DNA of 46,905 nt from CAZMGV01 sp964621525 [NCBI: uncultured bacterium] (lineage in GTDB: Bacteria > JAGRBM01): positions 1-46,905 of the forward strand of contig CAZUMS010000013.1 of assembly GCA_964621525.1 (NCBI GenBank). Reading direction: 5' to 3'. Below, in pieces: positions 39,101 through 45,705 of the stretch (the first letter of the stretch is position 1; each line of letters opens with the position of its first letter). The position numbers were made by a program, and so were the translations under genes. The notes beneath the pieces are model-generated. The model worked only from the letters and a program-made list of their open reading frames with translations. It was not told where the DNA came from and did not search any database.

Positions 39101-42100
39101 CCCGGAACCCAGACCCTGCAGGAACTGGATGGCGGTGTCGTCGTAACCCGCGACCACGGCATCCAGGTTGCCGTCGCCGTCGAAATCCCCCGGCAGCACC
39201 ACTTCCGGATTTGCGCTTCCCGAGGAACCCCAGCCCTGAGCGGCGAACGCCCCTTCGCCGTCACCGAGAAGCGTGTATATGCCTCCCGAATCGCCAGGGC
39301 CGGTAATGTAAACAACGTCCTGGATGCTATCGTTATTGAAATCCCCTGTCGCGGCACCCGCAACCAGCGGATTGATGGCCGATTGCACGTAGGTCAGATC
39401 GAACATTCCCGAGGGCCGGGGCAGGGATTCGCTGAAATCGTTAATGAGGTCGCTATCCGTGTCGGAATCGTTCGGATCGCTGCCGGTGTCGAGCAGGCTC
39501 ACAAAAATACCGGTACAGGTTTCGGCGCCGTCCGGCAGGCCGTCGTCGTCCGTATCGGAGACATTCGGATCTGAACCCAGATCGGGCAGATCGCAATATC
39601 CGTTATTGGATTCGTAAATATCCGGGATCCCGTCGCCGTCGGTGTCGGCGAGGCTTGCAACCGTCACCGTGAAATCTGCCGTCAGGGCGCCCGCCGATGC
39701 CGTCACCGTGTAGTCGTCGACGGTTCCCGGAAGCTGGACCTGGATGCCGACAAAACCGTCCACGTCGGTCGCCGCTGGATTCGATCCGGTCAGAAGGCCG
39801 CCTTCCGTATCGAAGGCTGTGTCCCCCGCAAAGGTCACATCGACCCCGTCAACAGGATTTCCGTACTGGTCTTCCAGCACCGCCACCAGAGGGGCCGGGA
39901 GTGTCGCCGAAGGCTCTCCGGACTGGCCATCGCCCGAATAGGCCGACAGGCTGGCCGGTGCATCCGCCTCGCTGTAGACCGTGAACAGGACAGTATCGGC
40001 GACACCTGCGGTCGTGGCCTCGATTTCCGAGGAACCGAGCGTGGTCGCGAAACCGACGCTGGCGGAAGCGTAACCGTCGGAATCGGTGGATACCGGATAG
40101 TCCTCGATCACCGAGTGCGGGCCGTCCGCAATGGCGAAATAGACACCGGCTCCTTCCACCGGGTTCGCGTACTGGTCGTCCACCCGGACGACCAGGATAT
40201 CGTTGTAGGTCTGCCCAACGGTGCCCGTGAAACCGTCGCCATCCACATAGACGATCGCATCCGGGACGTCGGCGGTGTTTTCCAGATCGAAATACTCCGT
40301 CACAAGGCCCGAGCTCACGGACACCTGGAACGTGCCGGCAAGCGTCGTCGCCGTCAGGACTTCGGCGACTGCATGGCCGTCGGTGCCGCTGGTGTCGCTG
40401 CTCGCACCGGGAGTGGTCGGGAAGGTCGCATAGGTAACGCCCGATATGAAATTCACGTTTGCGCCGTTGATGGGGTTATCGAACTCGTCCTCGACACGGA
40501 CCTCGAGATTCGTGGCGTAGGCCGAAGTCACGGTCGCCGTCTGGCTGTTGCCCGCAACCAGCACGATCTCGTCGATGGGGCCGGGATCAGCCGACGCCGT
40601 GAAGATCACCGGGGAACCGCTGAGGGCCACATCCGTCACCGTCACTTCGTCCGAATCCGCACCGGCAGTTGTGCCGAGCGTCAGCGTCGAGGAGGCATAG
40701 CCGCCCGAATCGGTCGAGACCGGCTGTGTCTCAACCATGGAGCCGTTGCTGCCGGTCACCACGAACGATACCGAATAGCCCTGGACCGGATCGTCGTATT
40801 CGTCCGTAACCTGAACCGTGAACGGTAAGGAAAGCGCCGTGTTCACAATGCCGGTCTGGTCATCGCCCGAGGTGTAGTAGAGGTTTGTAGGCACACGGGC
40901 CAGTGCGCTCGCGGTGAAGGTCATTGGTTCGCCCGTAACGGAATAGTCGGTCACGGCCACATTCACGGTATTATTGTTCGTGCCCGGCGTACTGCCGATG
41001 AGCAGCGTGTTCGATCCCTCGCCGAAGGCGTCCGTCGAAGTCGGCGAGGCGTATTCCATCGCGCCGCCTCCGCCGGTGACCGACCAGGTGAGGTTCACAC
41101 CCGCCAGCGCGTTGTCGTAGGTATCCGTCACCCGCACGACAAAAGCCGATGCAAGGAACTGGTCGGTGGACCCGCTCTGGCTGTCGCCCGAAACGTAAAC
41201 GAGCTTCGCCGGGGCCCCAGCCGTCGCCGAAGCCGTGAACGTGACGGGCGAACCCGTCACCGAAGGAACCAGGGAAGCCGTCGCCGAATCCGAATCCGTT
41301 CCGGCCGTCGTGCCGAGCGTCAGGGTTGCCGAGGCATTGCCGCTCGAGTTCGTGGAGCTGGTCGCCGGGATCGAGCCATTACTGCCCGTCACCGCCCAGT
41401 TCACCGTCACACCGGGGACCGGGTTGTCGTAGGCGTCTTCGACAAGCACCACAAACGGAGAAGACAGCGCAGTCGCCACGGTCGCCGACTGGCTGCCGCC
41501 CGAAACATATTTGATCTCGTCTGGTGCGCCTGCATTGTTGGTCAGGCTGAAGTTGGCGGTCAGTGCGCCCGCCGTGGCCGTGGCCGTGTAACCGCCAGCA
41601 AGGGTGCCCGCCGTCAGCGTTCCCGCCGTGGCGTAGCCGGTGGCATTCGTCGTCTGGATGGAGGTCAGCGACGGGCCCGCGAACTGGGCGTTGGTCGCGC
41701 CGGGCGAGGTAAAGGTCACGCTCACCAACGGCACGCCGTTGCCGTACACATCGGTAACGCGGGCCTGGAGGGCCGTGCCGAACGCTGCCGCTACGGTCGC
41801 CGACTGCGGCGTGCCTGCGGTCGCCGTAATGGCATTCGGGGTGCCGGGGTTCACCGAAGCCGTGAAGGTGACCGGAGAATTCTGGAGTCCGGCGGAGGCA
41901 GCCGTCACCTGCTGGTTGTCCGTACCCGAAACCGTGCCGACCGTCAGCGTCGTGGACGCACGCCCGTCGGTACCGGAGTTCGCCGAGTCTGTGCCGAGCG
42001 AGCCCCCGCCGAGTGAAATATCGAAATCCACCTGCGTTCCGCTGACCGGATTGCCGTACTGGTCGCGAATCTCGACCACGAGCGGGTTCGTGAGGGCGGT

Positions 42101-44473
42101 CGCCACTGTCGCGGTTTGTCCGTCGCCGGAGATGTAATTGATCGAATAGGCCGCACCCGCGGTAGACGACGCCGTGAACGTGACCGGCGAGCCGGTAACG
42201 GATGGAACAAGCGACGCCGTGGCCGAATTGGAGCTCGTCCCGGCCGCCGTGCCCAGTGTCAGGGTCGCCGACGCATTGCCGCTCGAGTTCGTAGAGCTGG
42301 TCGCCGGGATCGAGCCGCCCCCGCCTGTCACCGCCCAGTTCACCGTCACACTGGGGACCGGGTTGTCGTAGGCGTCTTCGACAAGCACAACGAACGGAGA
42401 AGACAGCGCAGTCGCTACGGTCGCCGACTGGCCGCCGCCCGAAACCGATTTGATTTCGGCCGGAGCGCCGGCGTTCGCCGAAGCAGTGAAGGTGATGGGC
42501 GAACCGGTGAGCGAAGCCGTGGCACTGACCGAATTATTGCCCGTTCCCGCCGCGGTACCGAGGGTCAGCGTAATGGAGGCACGGCCGTCCGTACCGGTGG
42601 AGAGTGGCGGTGTCGCCGACAGCGAGCCGCCGCCAGCCGTCACCGAGAACCCGATGCTGTAACCGCTCACCGGATTGTCATACTGATCGCGGACTTCCAC
42701 GACGAAGGGGCTTGCCAGCGCCTGCGCGACGGTGCCGGTCTGCCCGTCGCCGGATATTTCGACGATCTGCGTGGCAGCATCCGCCGTCGCGGAGGCGAGG
42801 AATGTTACCGGAGAGCCCGTGAGCGCCGCCGTCGCATTGACGGAGTTGTTGTTCGTACCCGCAACCGTGCCGACGGTGAGCCCGATGGCGGCCTGGCCGC
42901 TGGCATCCGTCGTTACCGGAGGTGTCGCCGACAGCGATCCGCCCCCTGCCGTCACCAAGAACCCGACACTGTACCCCGGTACCGCGTTGCCGAATTCGTC
43001 CGCAACCACAACGACCAGGTTCGAGGCCAGCGCCGTATTCACGGTGGCACTCTGGCCATCGCCGCTCACGTAAGCGATCGAATCCGCCGGGCCGTGCGTG
43101 GCCGTCGCGGTGAATACCACCGGCGAGCCGGTCACAGGTTGCGCCAGCGAGGCTTCCACCAGGTCGGAATCCGTTCCAGCCAGCGTGCCGAGAGTGAGCG
43201 TGTTGGAGGATTCGCCGTTTGCATCGGTGGCAACCGTGGCGCCGCCGGAAAGGCTGCCGTCGCTCTGGGTGACGTCCCAGTCCACGTCGGCATCAGGCAC
43301 CACGTTGTTGAACTGGTCCCTCACGCGGACGACAAAGGCGTTCGCGAGGGCCGTGTCCACCACGCCGGTCTGGCTGTTGCCGCTCACGAGTTCGATGAGG
43401 GCCGGGGCACCGGGGTCCGCCGTCACATCGAAGACGACCGGCGATCCGTCGAGCCCCGGAACCCGGGCCTCGACCGTGTAGCTGCCTGCCGCCGTGCCGG
43501 GCGTGTAGGTATTGGAGGCCTGGCCCGAAATATCCGTCACGACCGTCGCGCCGCCCGAGAACGATCCGCCGGTGCCGCCCGTCACGACCCACTGAACCGG
43601 GATGCCAGAAACGGGCTCGTCATCATCGTCCAGAATTTCGACGACAAACGGATTCGTCAGGGGAGCATTCACTGTCCCGGTCTGGCTGTCGCCGGAAACG
43701 TAGTACATCGTGCCGGGATTCACGCGGAAGACGAGCGGGGGAAGCCCGAGCGCCGAGGCTTCGATCACGTTGGTTCCGCCCACGGGACCCAGCGTGAAGG
43801 TAGTGGAGGCGACGCTCGAGAGATCCGTGAACATGACGCCGTCCGGAGCCGACACCGAGCCGTCGCCGGTCACGACGTCGAACTGAACGGGCGCGAAGTC
43901 GATAAGTTCGCCGGCCGGTCCGCGCACGAGCACGGTGAACGGCAGGGGAAGCGTCCCGGAAGGATCGCCGAGCTGGTTATTTCCTCCGGTGATCTCGATT
44001 ACCGGGCTGCCCAGGTTTGCCGTGTTAACGAGGATTTCGTTGTCGCCCTCGAGAAGCGTGGCGGTGGTGGAGCCTTCGAAATAGTAAACGTCCGCAGCCG
44101 ACACGTTCTCCGGCACTGCATCCAGAATTACCGTTGCGGCGAACGCCACCGTGACGCCCGCGGGCAGATCCTCGAACTCGAAAATCACGACGACATCGTC
44201 GCCCACGACGCAGTCGACACCGGCAACGACGTCTTCTTCGGTGCAGACCGCGAAATCGCGGGGGAGCACCGCGACCTGCCGCTCCTCGCCTTCCACCTCA
44301 TCGCTGGCGACGACCCGGGCGTAAACGACCTGGTCCGAGCTGGCGATACCCGCCCGGCTGCCGGTCACGAGCACGACACGGCCACGGGCGCCACCACCCT
44401 CGGGGTGATCGAAACAGCCGGACAACGGCAGCACGAGGCCCACAAAAAGCGGAACAAAGCGAAACAGTTTCAT
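30107..44473 (-). CDS. Giant multidomain surface lipoprotein (4788 residues)
   Basis: The ATG at 44473 has AGGGGAG 6 nt upstream, and the protein starts with MKLFRFVPLFVGLVL and the lipobox LSGC (Cys20, next residue Phe), so it is an outer-membrane lipoprotein. In order it has about 14 Ig-like (Big-1/invasin-like) repeats of about 103 residues (to about 1605), TSP3-like Ca-binding repeats, an FG-GAP-like region, more TSP3, Asp-box sections (SYDGGGSW, SDNRGVSW, SLDGGQTW), TSP3, a second FG-GAP-like section, TSP3, a PPC-like domain, a right-handed beta-helix and five copies of a 'YxG-LtF-SG-G' motif. The C-terminal 600 residues are beta-rich and unassigned. Such proteins usually serve adhesion, predation or surface structure, but no function is shown. 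The gene is one uninterrupted frame with no break. Confidence 0.9.
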   Translation of the reverse strand: MKLFRFVPLFVGLVLPLSGCFDHPEGGGARGRVVLVTGSRAGIASSDQVVYARVVASDEVEGEERQVAVLPRDFAVCTEEDVVAGVDCVVGDDVVVIFEFEDLPAGVTVAFAATVILDAVPENVSAADVYYFEGSTTATLLEGDNEILVNTANLGSPVIEITGGNNQLGDPSGTLPLPFTVLVRGPAGELIDFAPVQFDVVTGDGSVSAPDGVMFTDLSSVASTTFTLGPVGGTNVIEASALGLPPLVFRVNPGTMYYVSGDSQTGTVNAPLTNPFVVEILDDDDEPVSGIPVQWVVTGGTGGSFSGGATVVTDISGQASNTYTPGTAAGSYTVEARVPGLDGSPVVFDVTADPGAPALIELVSGNSQTGVVDTALANAFVVRVRDQFNNVVPDADVDWDVTQSDGSLSGGATVATDANGESSNTLTLGTLAGTDSDLVEASLAQPVTGSPVVFTATATHGPADSIAYVSGDGQSATVNTALASNLVVVVADEFGNAVPGYSVGFLVTAGGGSLSATPPVTTDASGQAAIGLTVGTVAGTNNNSVNATAALTGSPVTFLASATADAATQIVEISGDGQTGTVAQALASPFVVEVRDQYDNPVSGYSIGFSVTAGGGSLSATPPLSTGTDGRASITLTLGTAAGTGNNSVSATASLTGSPITFTASANAGAPAEIKSVSGGGQSATVATALSSPFVVLVEDAYDNPVPSVTVNWAVTGGGGSIPATSSTNSSGNASATLTLGTAAGTSSNSATASLVPSVTGSPVTFTASSTAGAAYSINYISGDGQTATVATALTNPLVVEIRDQYGNPVSGTQVDFDISLGGGSLGTDSANSGTDGRASTTLTVGTVSGTDNQQVTAASAGLQNSPVTFTASVNPGTPNAITATAGTPQSATVAAAFGTALQARVTDVYGNGVPLVSVTFTSPGATNAQFAGPSLTSIQTTNATGYATAGTLTAGTLAGGYTATATAGALTANFSLTNNAGAPDEIKYVSGGSQSATVATALSSPFVVLVEDAYDNPVPGVTVNWAVTGSNGSIPATSSTNSSGNASATLTLGTTAGTDSDSATASLVPSVTGSPVTFTASATAGAPAKLVYVSGDSQSGSTDQFLASAFVVRVTDTYDNALAGVNLTWSVTGGGGAMEYASPTSTDAFGEGSNTLLIGSTPGTNNNTVNVAVTDYSVTGEPMTFTASALARVPTNLYYTSGDDQTGIVNTALSLPFTVQVTDEYDDPVQGYSVSFVVTGSNGSMVETQPVSTDSGGYASSTLTLGTTAGADSDEVTVTDVALSGSPVIFTASADPGPIDEIVLVAGNSQTATVTSAYATNLEVRVEDEFDNPINGANVNFISGVTYATFPTTPGASSDTSGTDGHAVAEVLTATTLAGTFQVSVSSGLVTEYFDLENTADVPDAIVYVDGDGFTGTVGQTYNDILVVRVDDQYANPVEGAGVYFAIADGPHSVIEDYPVSTDSDGYASASVGFATTLGSSEIEATTAGVADTVLFTVYSEADAPASLSAYSGDGQSGEPSATLPAPLVAVLEDQYGNPVDGVDVTFAGDTAFDTEGGLLTGSNPAATDVDGFVGIQVQLPGTVDDYTVTASAGALTADFTVTVASLADTDGDGIPDIYESNNGYCDLPDLGSDPNVSDTDDDGLPDGAETCTGIFVSLLDTGSDPNDSDTDSDLINDFSESLPRPSGMFDLTYVQSAINPLVAGAATGDFNNDSIQDVVYITGPGDSGGIYTLLGDGEGAFAAQGWGSSGSANPEVVLPGDFDGDGNLDAVVAGYDDTAIQFLQGLGSGDLAEGTQYLFTSGSDTGSPAALISHDLGYDSWKDLLVFYSNGNVSMLPGCGDPIPPAGCVSESQEPPFGDYVELNIPDLPSSMSAVINRDIDNDSYPDFVILDAPGGSLYWTEMEDPGNFGFSDTRLLLDGYTFSNGGSGISAFTYADLTGEGLDDLIVAEAHPNPDNGDQTDTTVWLLETASEFWDGPVFSRAVPLHTEADVVGAQRIDVADLNADGMNDVVITYGGAEPNVLVSDGRRPYGFTVQTLTGTGAAPALFIVQTAPAEPAGYDIPDIVLGSMAGLRTVHNLHATFTVDSLSYSSDPNIADTDDDGLDDGAEYFGAGTDPNNEDTDNDGLSDDYENFADLDPRHPDTDRDGLDDYSDDLQANATDFFWPKYAFTRASTPAELRYDDPDLYIENAVIAWPSPDLWSEGKLLVASKRYDNVQGAYFSEVNGSPDSGVTFGANPLSYTGTEESDSISIATSAHSQDVYLAVTESGASPLLRVFSSYDGGGSWAETDLTYPDEEPDYSYRFDRVDIAAHLNRVAVAVEVDETYDPNPYYPYSQIAVMVSDNRGVSWSDPVVTPGASGDYFPDLAISDEGNIALVYESGYGSAYITCSLDGGQTWQGDGFPDESLSIGEGYENYFDSQVAALPGGDWLVTMLSSSGEGDDRAVYTKVDRGCEWADSVSEISYEPGSQTPPRIAVSPDGYIYAVFTSLPGGGGGGGLDLLDGGGEVLIGGVDRKLILARGDYSDGLYWETVEMDFRSGPLQSGFFYDVAAGPGGRPAVAYSYELPGPFGNVSQIGVIIGGPDGDGDLYPSFAETGTWVEPQLPGVYVSPVDAGTDPFVPDWDGDGIPDGYELIHMGEPPDPDGDGIYAPFDWDSDDDDVADGDEVVSRGNGKFGSSYYGETGVSTAPTHIVTGDFTGDGAPDVIAYLSLAGSLQLFANDGDGDFGIYPSTVLGTSYPELDRLRTRDLNGDGILDVVSVLTPGGDFTEIYIYWGCGAVTAPGDCAPGDGNPNGLFSSYDEYEIGDSPDTADFDFIDWDGLNGPDIVVGDNGTETVSVLVHQGGTSYASAVQVLGSVSSTLVRVADVNRDGIDDIATAYSNEVTFLPGCGAAVNPPSGCAAGAGVPAGTVGDPVVRYSWSFGGLADFEFADFDGNMVPDMFVKLTDPYVGVSFQRGIAGRGDLDFGFDSNSGFRFESDYLYDSVSPDLHVTDLDGDRVPDFLTAYNDSGYSWVLVFHGAGVDKRPTGYFDRDQDLYAETSTFMIQTADFNGDGAVDIVTSDPNGDRFLFFPGIPVFQLQSDPLLTDSDGDGSDDDDEYSDGTDPMLADTDGDSISDSDELLSASDPLDPWSFYEATDNLVFVPNEDASASVASYGSYNLEAPLDTDRFTFQGFRRGQLVRIQVQYAPAGEYDPDLGFRLWTENTAVFTHQPSSGGNGIYFVDYLVSDPLDDSADLEFEVSSGGGGYGGTYQQISYTVSFDVSTYQLLDNGDDEATPGSLRFGAHSLANVIDGDLKIIPPDGGIVVTLDPLTNGQIVFADSQGDGLWVDGRGLLEFSASGGTAGTVAQVVTPMSVTGTRFDISMTVPLFAVAGGPLSIEDTVIDVAGPGEASVISVTGGSLSFVRSRMLVSDTDVGIDISTSPSSYLADSAMVFSQVGSGIRLGAAGPDHRVVGNQFYMASGFRVFESVSDANAFSLAYNTFVDADQNTDTAVQVDADNNPGNRSIGPGNSAVGFNVGFMVNDPDVTVADNRVTGARMTGLVAETSAANLDVLRNEFDQSAVENGEGARIRVPGATVAGNRFLTGNDTALLLDGVSGLNGTMVAYNVFANPAGHALPPGIHLTNALGSTSVFPDPLTSVMILNNTFDGLEAGVVFGTGTIDTTPGLDIRSNIFHNVGTALSYVGGTALTVSSGNISDNVYYGGSICTPDIYGFCGAGSMINQAQVPYGAYLSPRFTDSANGDYSLQPENSVLAELATVTAVSAAPVSVLNAASADFSPAAAVYVNYKLRFVSGNLKGKEYWITGYTGSPLYQFTLASNSDFTLDAFETVTPDIGSEFDILLASSAQGRASSDAVTDGALASSFPDIAIPVPTTALNGVQVSGRLSTSRFFASGGLSPSDGYYSGYQLTFDNGYYAGNVLTVTGYEGSTGRFTVDPSFENTLLVTRSVADAPPDGSTFQGDASLVDVDDFYNGQQLTFLDGPYTSSSFIVQDYVGATREFTLADTLNTGTLEGTVTAPVNSDTFSFSGSGFSDIPGYYVQDEYSYYERLYFTSGLLDGSGFYIDGYDPVLGQFETTKSLGIYVYPSDAPNSSTGCLSGLYAYSLNLSENPGAYVGLTITYHTEGPLVGQSFMITAYTGGTSPELCIAELQGYVGDPNDFWYDFRIDVQPAPGDTFDLYEVPPSVGDQFQIDEPVVPIPGEDTFTLSAPGVKPSAGAIQPGHVGGSARGYSEPPARAGFNRRVLAGEDPQVVTLSVRTATALNDGGIDQVIIQYPPSVVSPMPEDVVSVYLDGLSMDGYFEAEALSAPERLVITLDDATYPGADSRIEIDLLLAPGAGFSNGGTAAFKVQVGNVNHHAPGLFPGTVNAQPYGSRWALTLEGTRGTEPFLFSPSLEPGQSPSITQAYAGNDFVDGVNPQFNYDGADFGGKVLSIDLPGEVVSMLVTSVGYSYAYLAGLLAESLVPALLPSAPISVIDRPAVPTVLDTQANSSLGNLLNPGVMTGDEDRLYILADQAAVLAVREYDPDPSVEDYTGIDTQDMMGLSGTACAGTGVVRSIAFSRDGLDYVSSTPVGAPVLNAICHDAGASALALYSWPRSETGPSNANSLRSGGTDLTAAPFYLENNGPVAVATSPVSPLMTELILLARRTGDAGYSLLRIDQAQFNNPGALISRVSVPESLIQPGEIVKSMAFHSSTGTLFVLVQNPFGNKAYVAELSLAGELRGRWKVSHLLYSGSSSMNIPVMAIAAGPMLRGPVPTGDEALLPVRLWLMTDGGDSVGDNDRLVLVTIPR
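31900..33145 (-). repeat. Five-copy module similar to phage structural repeats
   Basis: Five approximate copies of one pattern occur in the giant protein: YKLRFVSGNLKGKEYWITGY (first), YQLTFDNGYYAGNVLTVTGY, QQLTFLDGPYTSSSFIVQDY, ERLYFTSGLLDGSGFYIDGY and LTITYHTEGPLVGQSFMITAY. Each is followed by 20-40 residues and a 'GDxF' end. The pattern resembles 'tSGxxaGqxrxItaYdg' repeats seen in phage tail/head proteins. Family match is by eye. Confidence 0.6.
33290..34640 (-). repeat. Right-handed beta-helix section of giant lipoprotein
   Basis: The encoded segment has repeating short strands with Asn and Gly turns (for example IGPGNSAVGFNVGFMVNDPD, VADNRVTGARMTGLVAETS, LDVLRNEFDQSA, VAGNRFLTGNDTALLLDGV). 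This is the pattern of PbH1/NosD-type parallel beta-helices, which often bind or process polysaccharides. No catalytic residues are evident. Confidence 0.65.
35085..39655 (-). repeat. TSP3-type Ca-binding blocks and FG-GAP-like sections
   Basis: Asp-rich TSP3-like blocks lie at about 39430-39655 (DTDGDGIPD, DTDDDGLPDG), 38000-38200, 36450-36720 and 35085-35250 (DSDGDGSDDDD). They alternate with FG-GAP/VCBS-like sections at about 38220-39400 and 35240-36440 (GDFNNDSIQDVV, GDFTGDGAPDVI, DLDGDRVPDFL). Each block is predicted to bind several Ca ions and make a rigid spacer. The boundaries are approximate; the Asp-box section at 36990-37990 lies inside this span. Confidence 0.7.
36990..37990 (-). 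repeat. Asp-box (BNR-like) section of giant lipoprotein
   Basis: Three Asp-box motifs occur in sequence (SYDGGGSW, SDNRGVSW, SLDGGQTW), the S-x-D-x-G-x-(T/S)-W pattern of beta-propeller proteins such as sialidases. A sialidase active-site Arg triad is not apparent, so a structural propeller is more likely. Confidence 0.6.
39655..44010 (-). repeat. About 14 tandem Ig-like repeats of giant lipoprotein
   Basis: About 103 residues repeat, each with SGDGQ-like start, a 'VxVxDxYxNPVxG' strand and a 'TLTLGTxAGTxxNxVxA' strand. Copies 6 (nt 42152-42465) and 9 (nt 41215-41525) are nearly identical, three repeats apart, suggesting recent duplication or conversion. The pattern is that of Big-1-type domains in invasin/intimin-like adhesins. 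Confidence 0.8.
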
Positions 44474-44638
44474 TGGAACTCCCCTAAAGACACCGGAACC
44501 TGCATCGGCCGTACGCACGAAAAGTGCGATACCCCCTCCCCCGTCATCAGAGCGACCGGGTTCGGGCTGCAGATCGTCAGCACTCTACGCTTATCGAAAT
44601 GAACGCATCCTTACAAGGGCGCAGATCACAGATTCACA

Positions 44639-44644
44639 ATTATA
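44639..44644 (-). promoter_or_regulatory. TATAAT -10 hexamer of giant lipoprotein gene
   Basis: TATAAT is exact on the minus strand, about 166 nt upstream of the start. No good -35 hexamer precedes it at 15-18 nt, which is common for activator-dependent promoters; the CRP-like site is centred about 35 nt upstream of it. Confidence 0.5.
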
Positions 44645-44668
44645 ACTCATTGAAAGGACTGGAGTTTT

Positions 44669-44684
44669 TGTGACAAAAGTCACG
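44669..44684. promoter_or_regulatory. CRP/FNR-family-like binding site
   Basis: TGTGA-CAAAAG-TCACG matches the CRP consensus TGTGA-N6-TCACA in 9 of 10 positions. Its centre (44676.5) is about 35 nt upstream of the TATAAT centre, that is near -44 of the predicted transcript, where class II activators bind. It could equally be used by an FNR/CRP-like regulator of another specificity. Confidence 0.55.
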
Positions 44685-44931
44685 CTCAGTGAAGCCGGGG
44701 ATAACTATCTGAAGTAGATTCATACCTGTATGGAGCCGGACCTGCGCAGCCGGACAGTCAGTAATCAACGGGAATCATTATGATTTCCTGACGCACCGGG
44801 CTAAATCACAGTTAAAGAAACCTCCATCCGCCCAGCCGGGCCATTTGGGGAGGCCTATTCTTTTCTCAACCCTTTAATATTTCCGATCCCGGCCCCACCC
44901 CCGCTCTCATACGTTCTAGAATCCCCACCCC

Positions 44932-45690
44932 ATGAGCCCCCTCACGAACTACCGGGCCGTCTTTTTCGACCTGTTCGACACCCTGATCCGCATCGATCAG
45001 GAGCAATTCCCCCGCATCCGGTTCGGCGGGCAGGAGCGTCCGACAACGGCGGGCAAGCTGCACGAATGGCTGACTGCCGAAGGCATCCGTATCGATCTGG
45101 ACAGGTTCGCCTCCGAACTGATCAACGTCTGGATGGAGATATCGCGCGAGAAGGCGGCGGGGCATCTGGAAGTTTCGGCCATCACCCGGTACGAACGGAT
45201 ACTGCCGCGCATCGGCGTCACGGATCCCGGAGAGATCGCCTGGCGGGCGCGGCACCTGACCCGGATGCACATGGGCTATCTGGTCCGGCATGCACAGCCG
45301 GTGGAACAGGCCACGGAACTGCTCGAACGGTACGCGGCGAAAGTTCCCGTCGCCCTGATCTCGAACTTCGACGACAACGAGGCGGGATACGAGATCGTCG
45401 ACAAGTTCGGCTGGCGGCGGCACTTCAAGAGCATCGTGATCTCGGACGCGCTCCAGCTCTGCAAGCCCCGCCGCGAGCTCTACGACCGGGCGGTCTCGGA
45501 AACCGGCATTCCGCACGGGGACGCCGTGATGGTGGGCGACACCCACCTCGCCGACGTGAAGGGTGCGAGGGACGTCGGCCTTCGGGCCGTCTGGATCAAC
45601 GCCAAAGGGCTTGCGCTCGCCGACGGGCAGATGCGTCCCGACGCCGAGATCGCCGCCCTCGCGGAACTGCCCCGCTGGCTGCCGCTCTAG
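44932..45690 (+). CDS. HAD-superfamily hydrolase
   Basis: The 252-residue protein has the four HAD motifs: FFDLFDTL (nucleophile Asp13, acid Asp16), ISNFDD (motif II Ser), the Lys in CKPRREL (motif III) and GDTHLADVKGA (motif IV). A helical cap lies at about residues 20-100. HAD enzymes of this kind dephosphorylate small phosphate esters, but the substrate is not evident. It is convergent with the following gene, with only 15 nt between stop codons and no hairpin terminator. It may share regulation with the giant lipoprotein gene, with which it is divergent. Confidence 0.9.
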   Translation: MSPLTNYRAVFFDLFDTLIRIDQEQFPRIRFGGQERPTTAGKLHEWLTAEGIRIDLDRFASELINVWMEISREKAAGHLEVSAITRYERILPRIGVTDPGEIAWRARHLTRMHMGYLVRHAQPVEQATELLERYAAKVPVALISNFDDNEAGYEIVDKFGWRRHFKSIVISDALQLCKPRRELYDRAVSETGIPHGDAVMVGDTHLADVKGARDVGLRAVWINAKGLALADGQMRPDAEIAALAELPRWLPL

Positions 45691-45705
45691 AACGCCTGCT
45701 GGGGG

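Larger units (their letters stand above)
44474..44931. promoter_or_regulatory. Divergent intergenic region between giant gene and HAD gene
   Basis: This 458-nt stretch holds no gene. It contains, for the minus-strand giant gene, a CRP-like site at 44669-44684 and a TATAAT hexamer at 44639-44644. For the HAD gene at 44932 I see only short AT-rich patches and no clear promoter. No small RNA or riboswitch fold is obvious. Confidence 0.5.

Noticed and set aside
42116-44602. Long plus-strand frames (800-830 codons) opposite the giant lipoprotein gene, here and near 33452-35935
   Set aside because: They are Arg/Gly-rich antisense shadows that follow the repeats of the real gene; no signal or domain.
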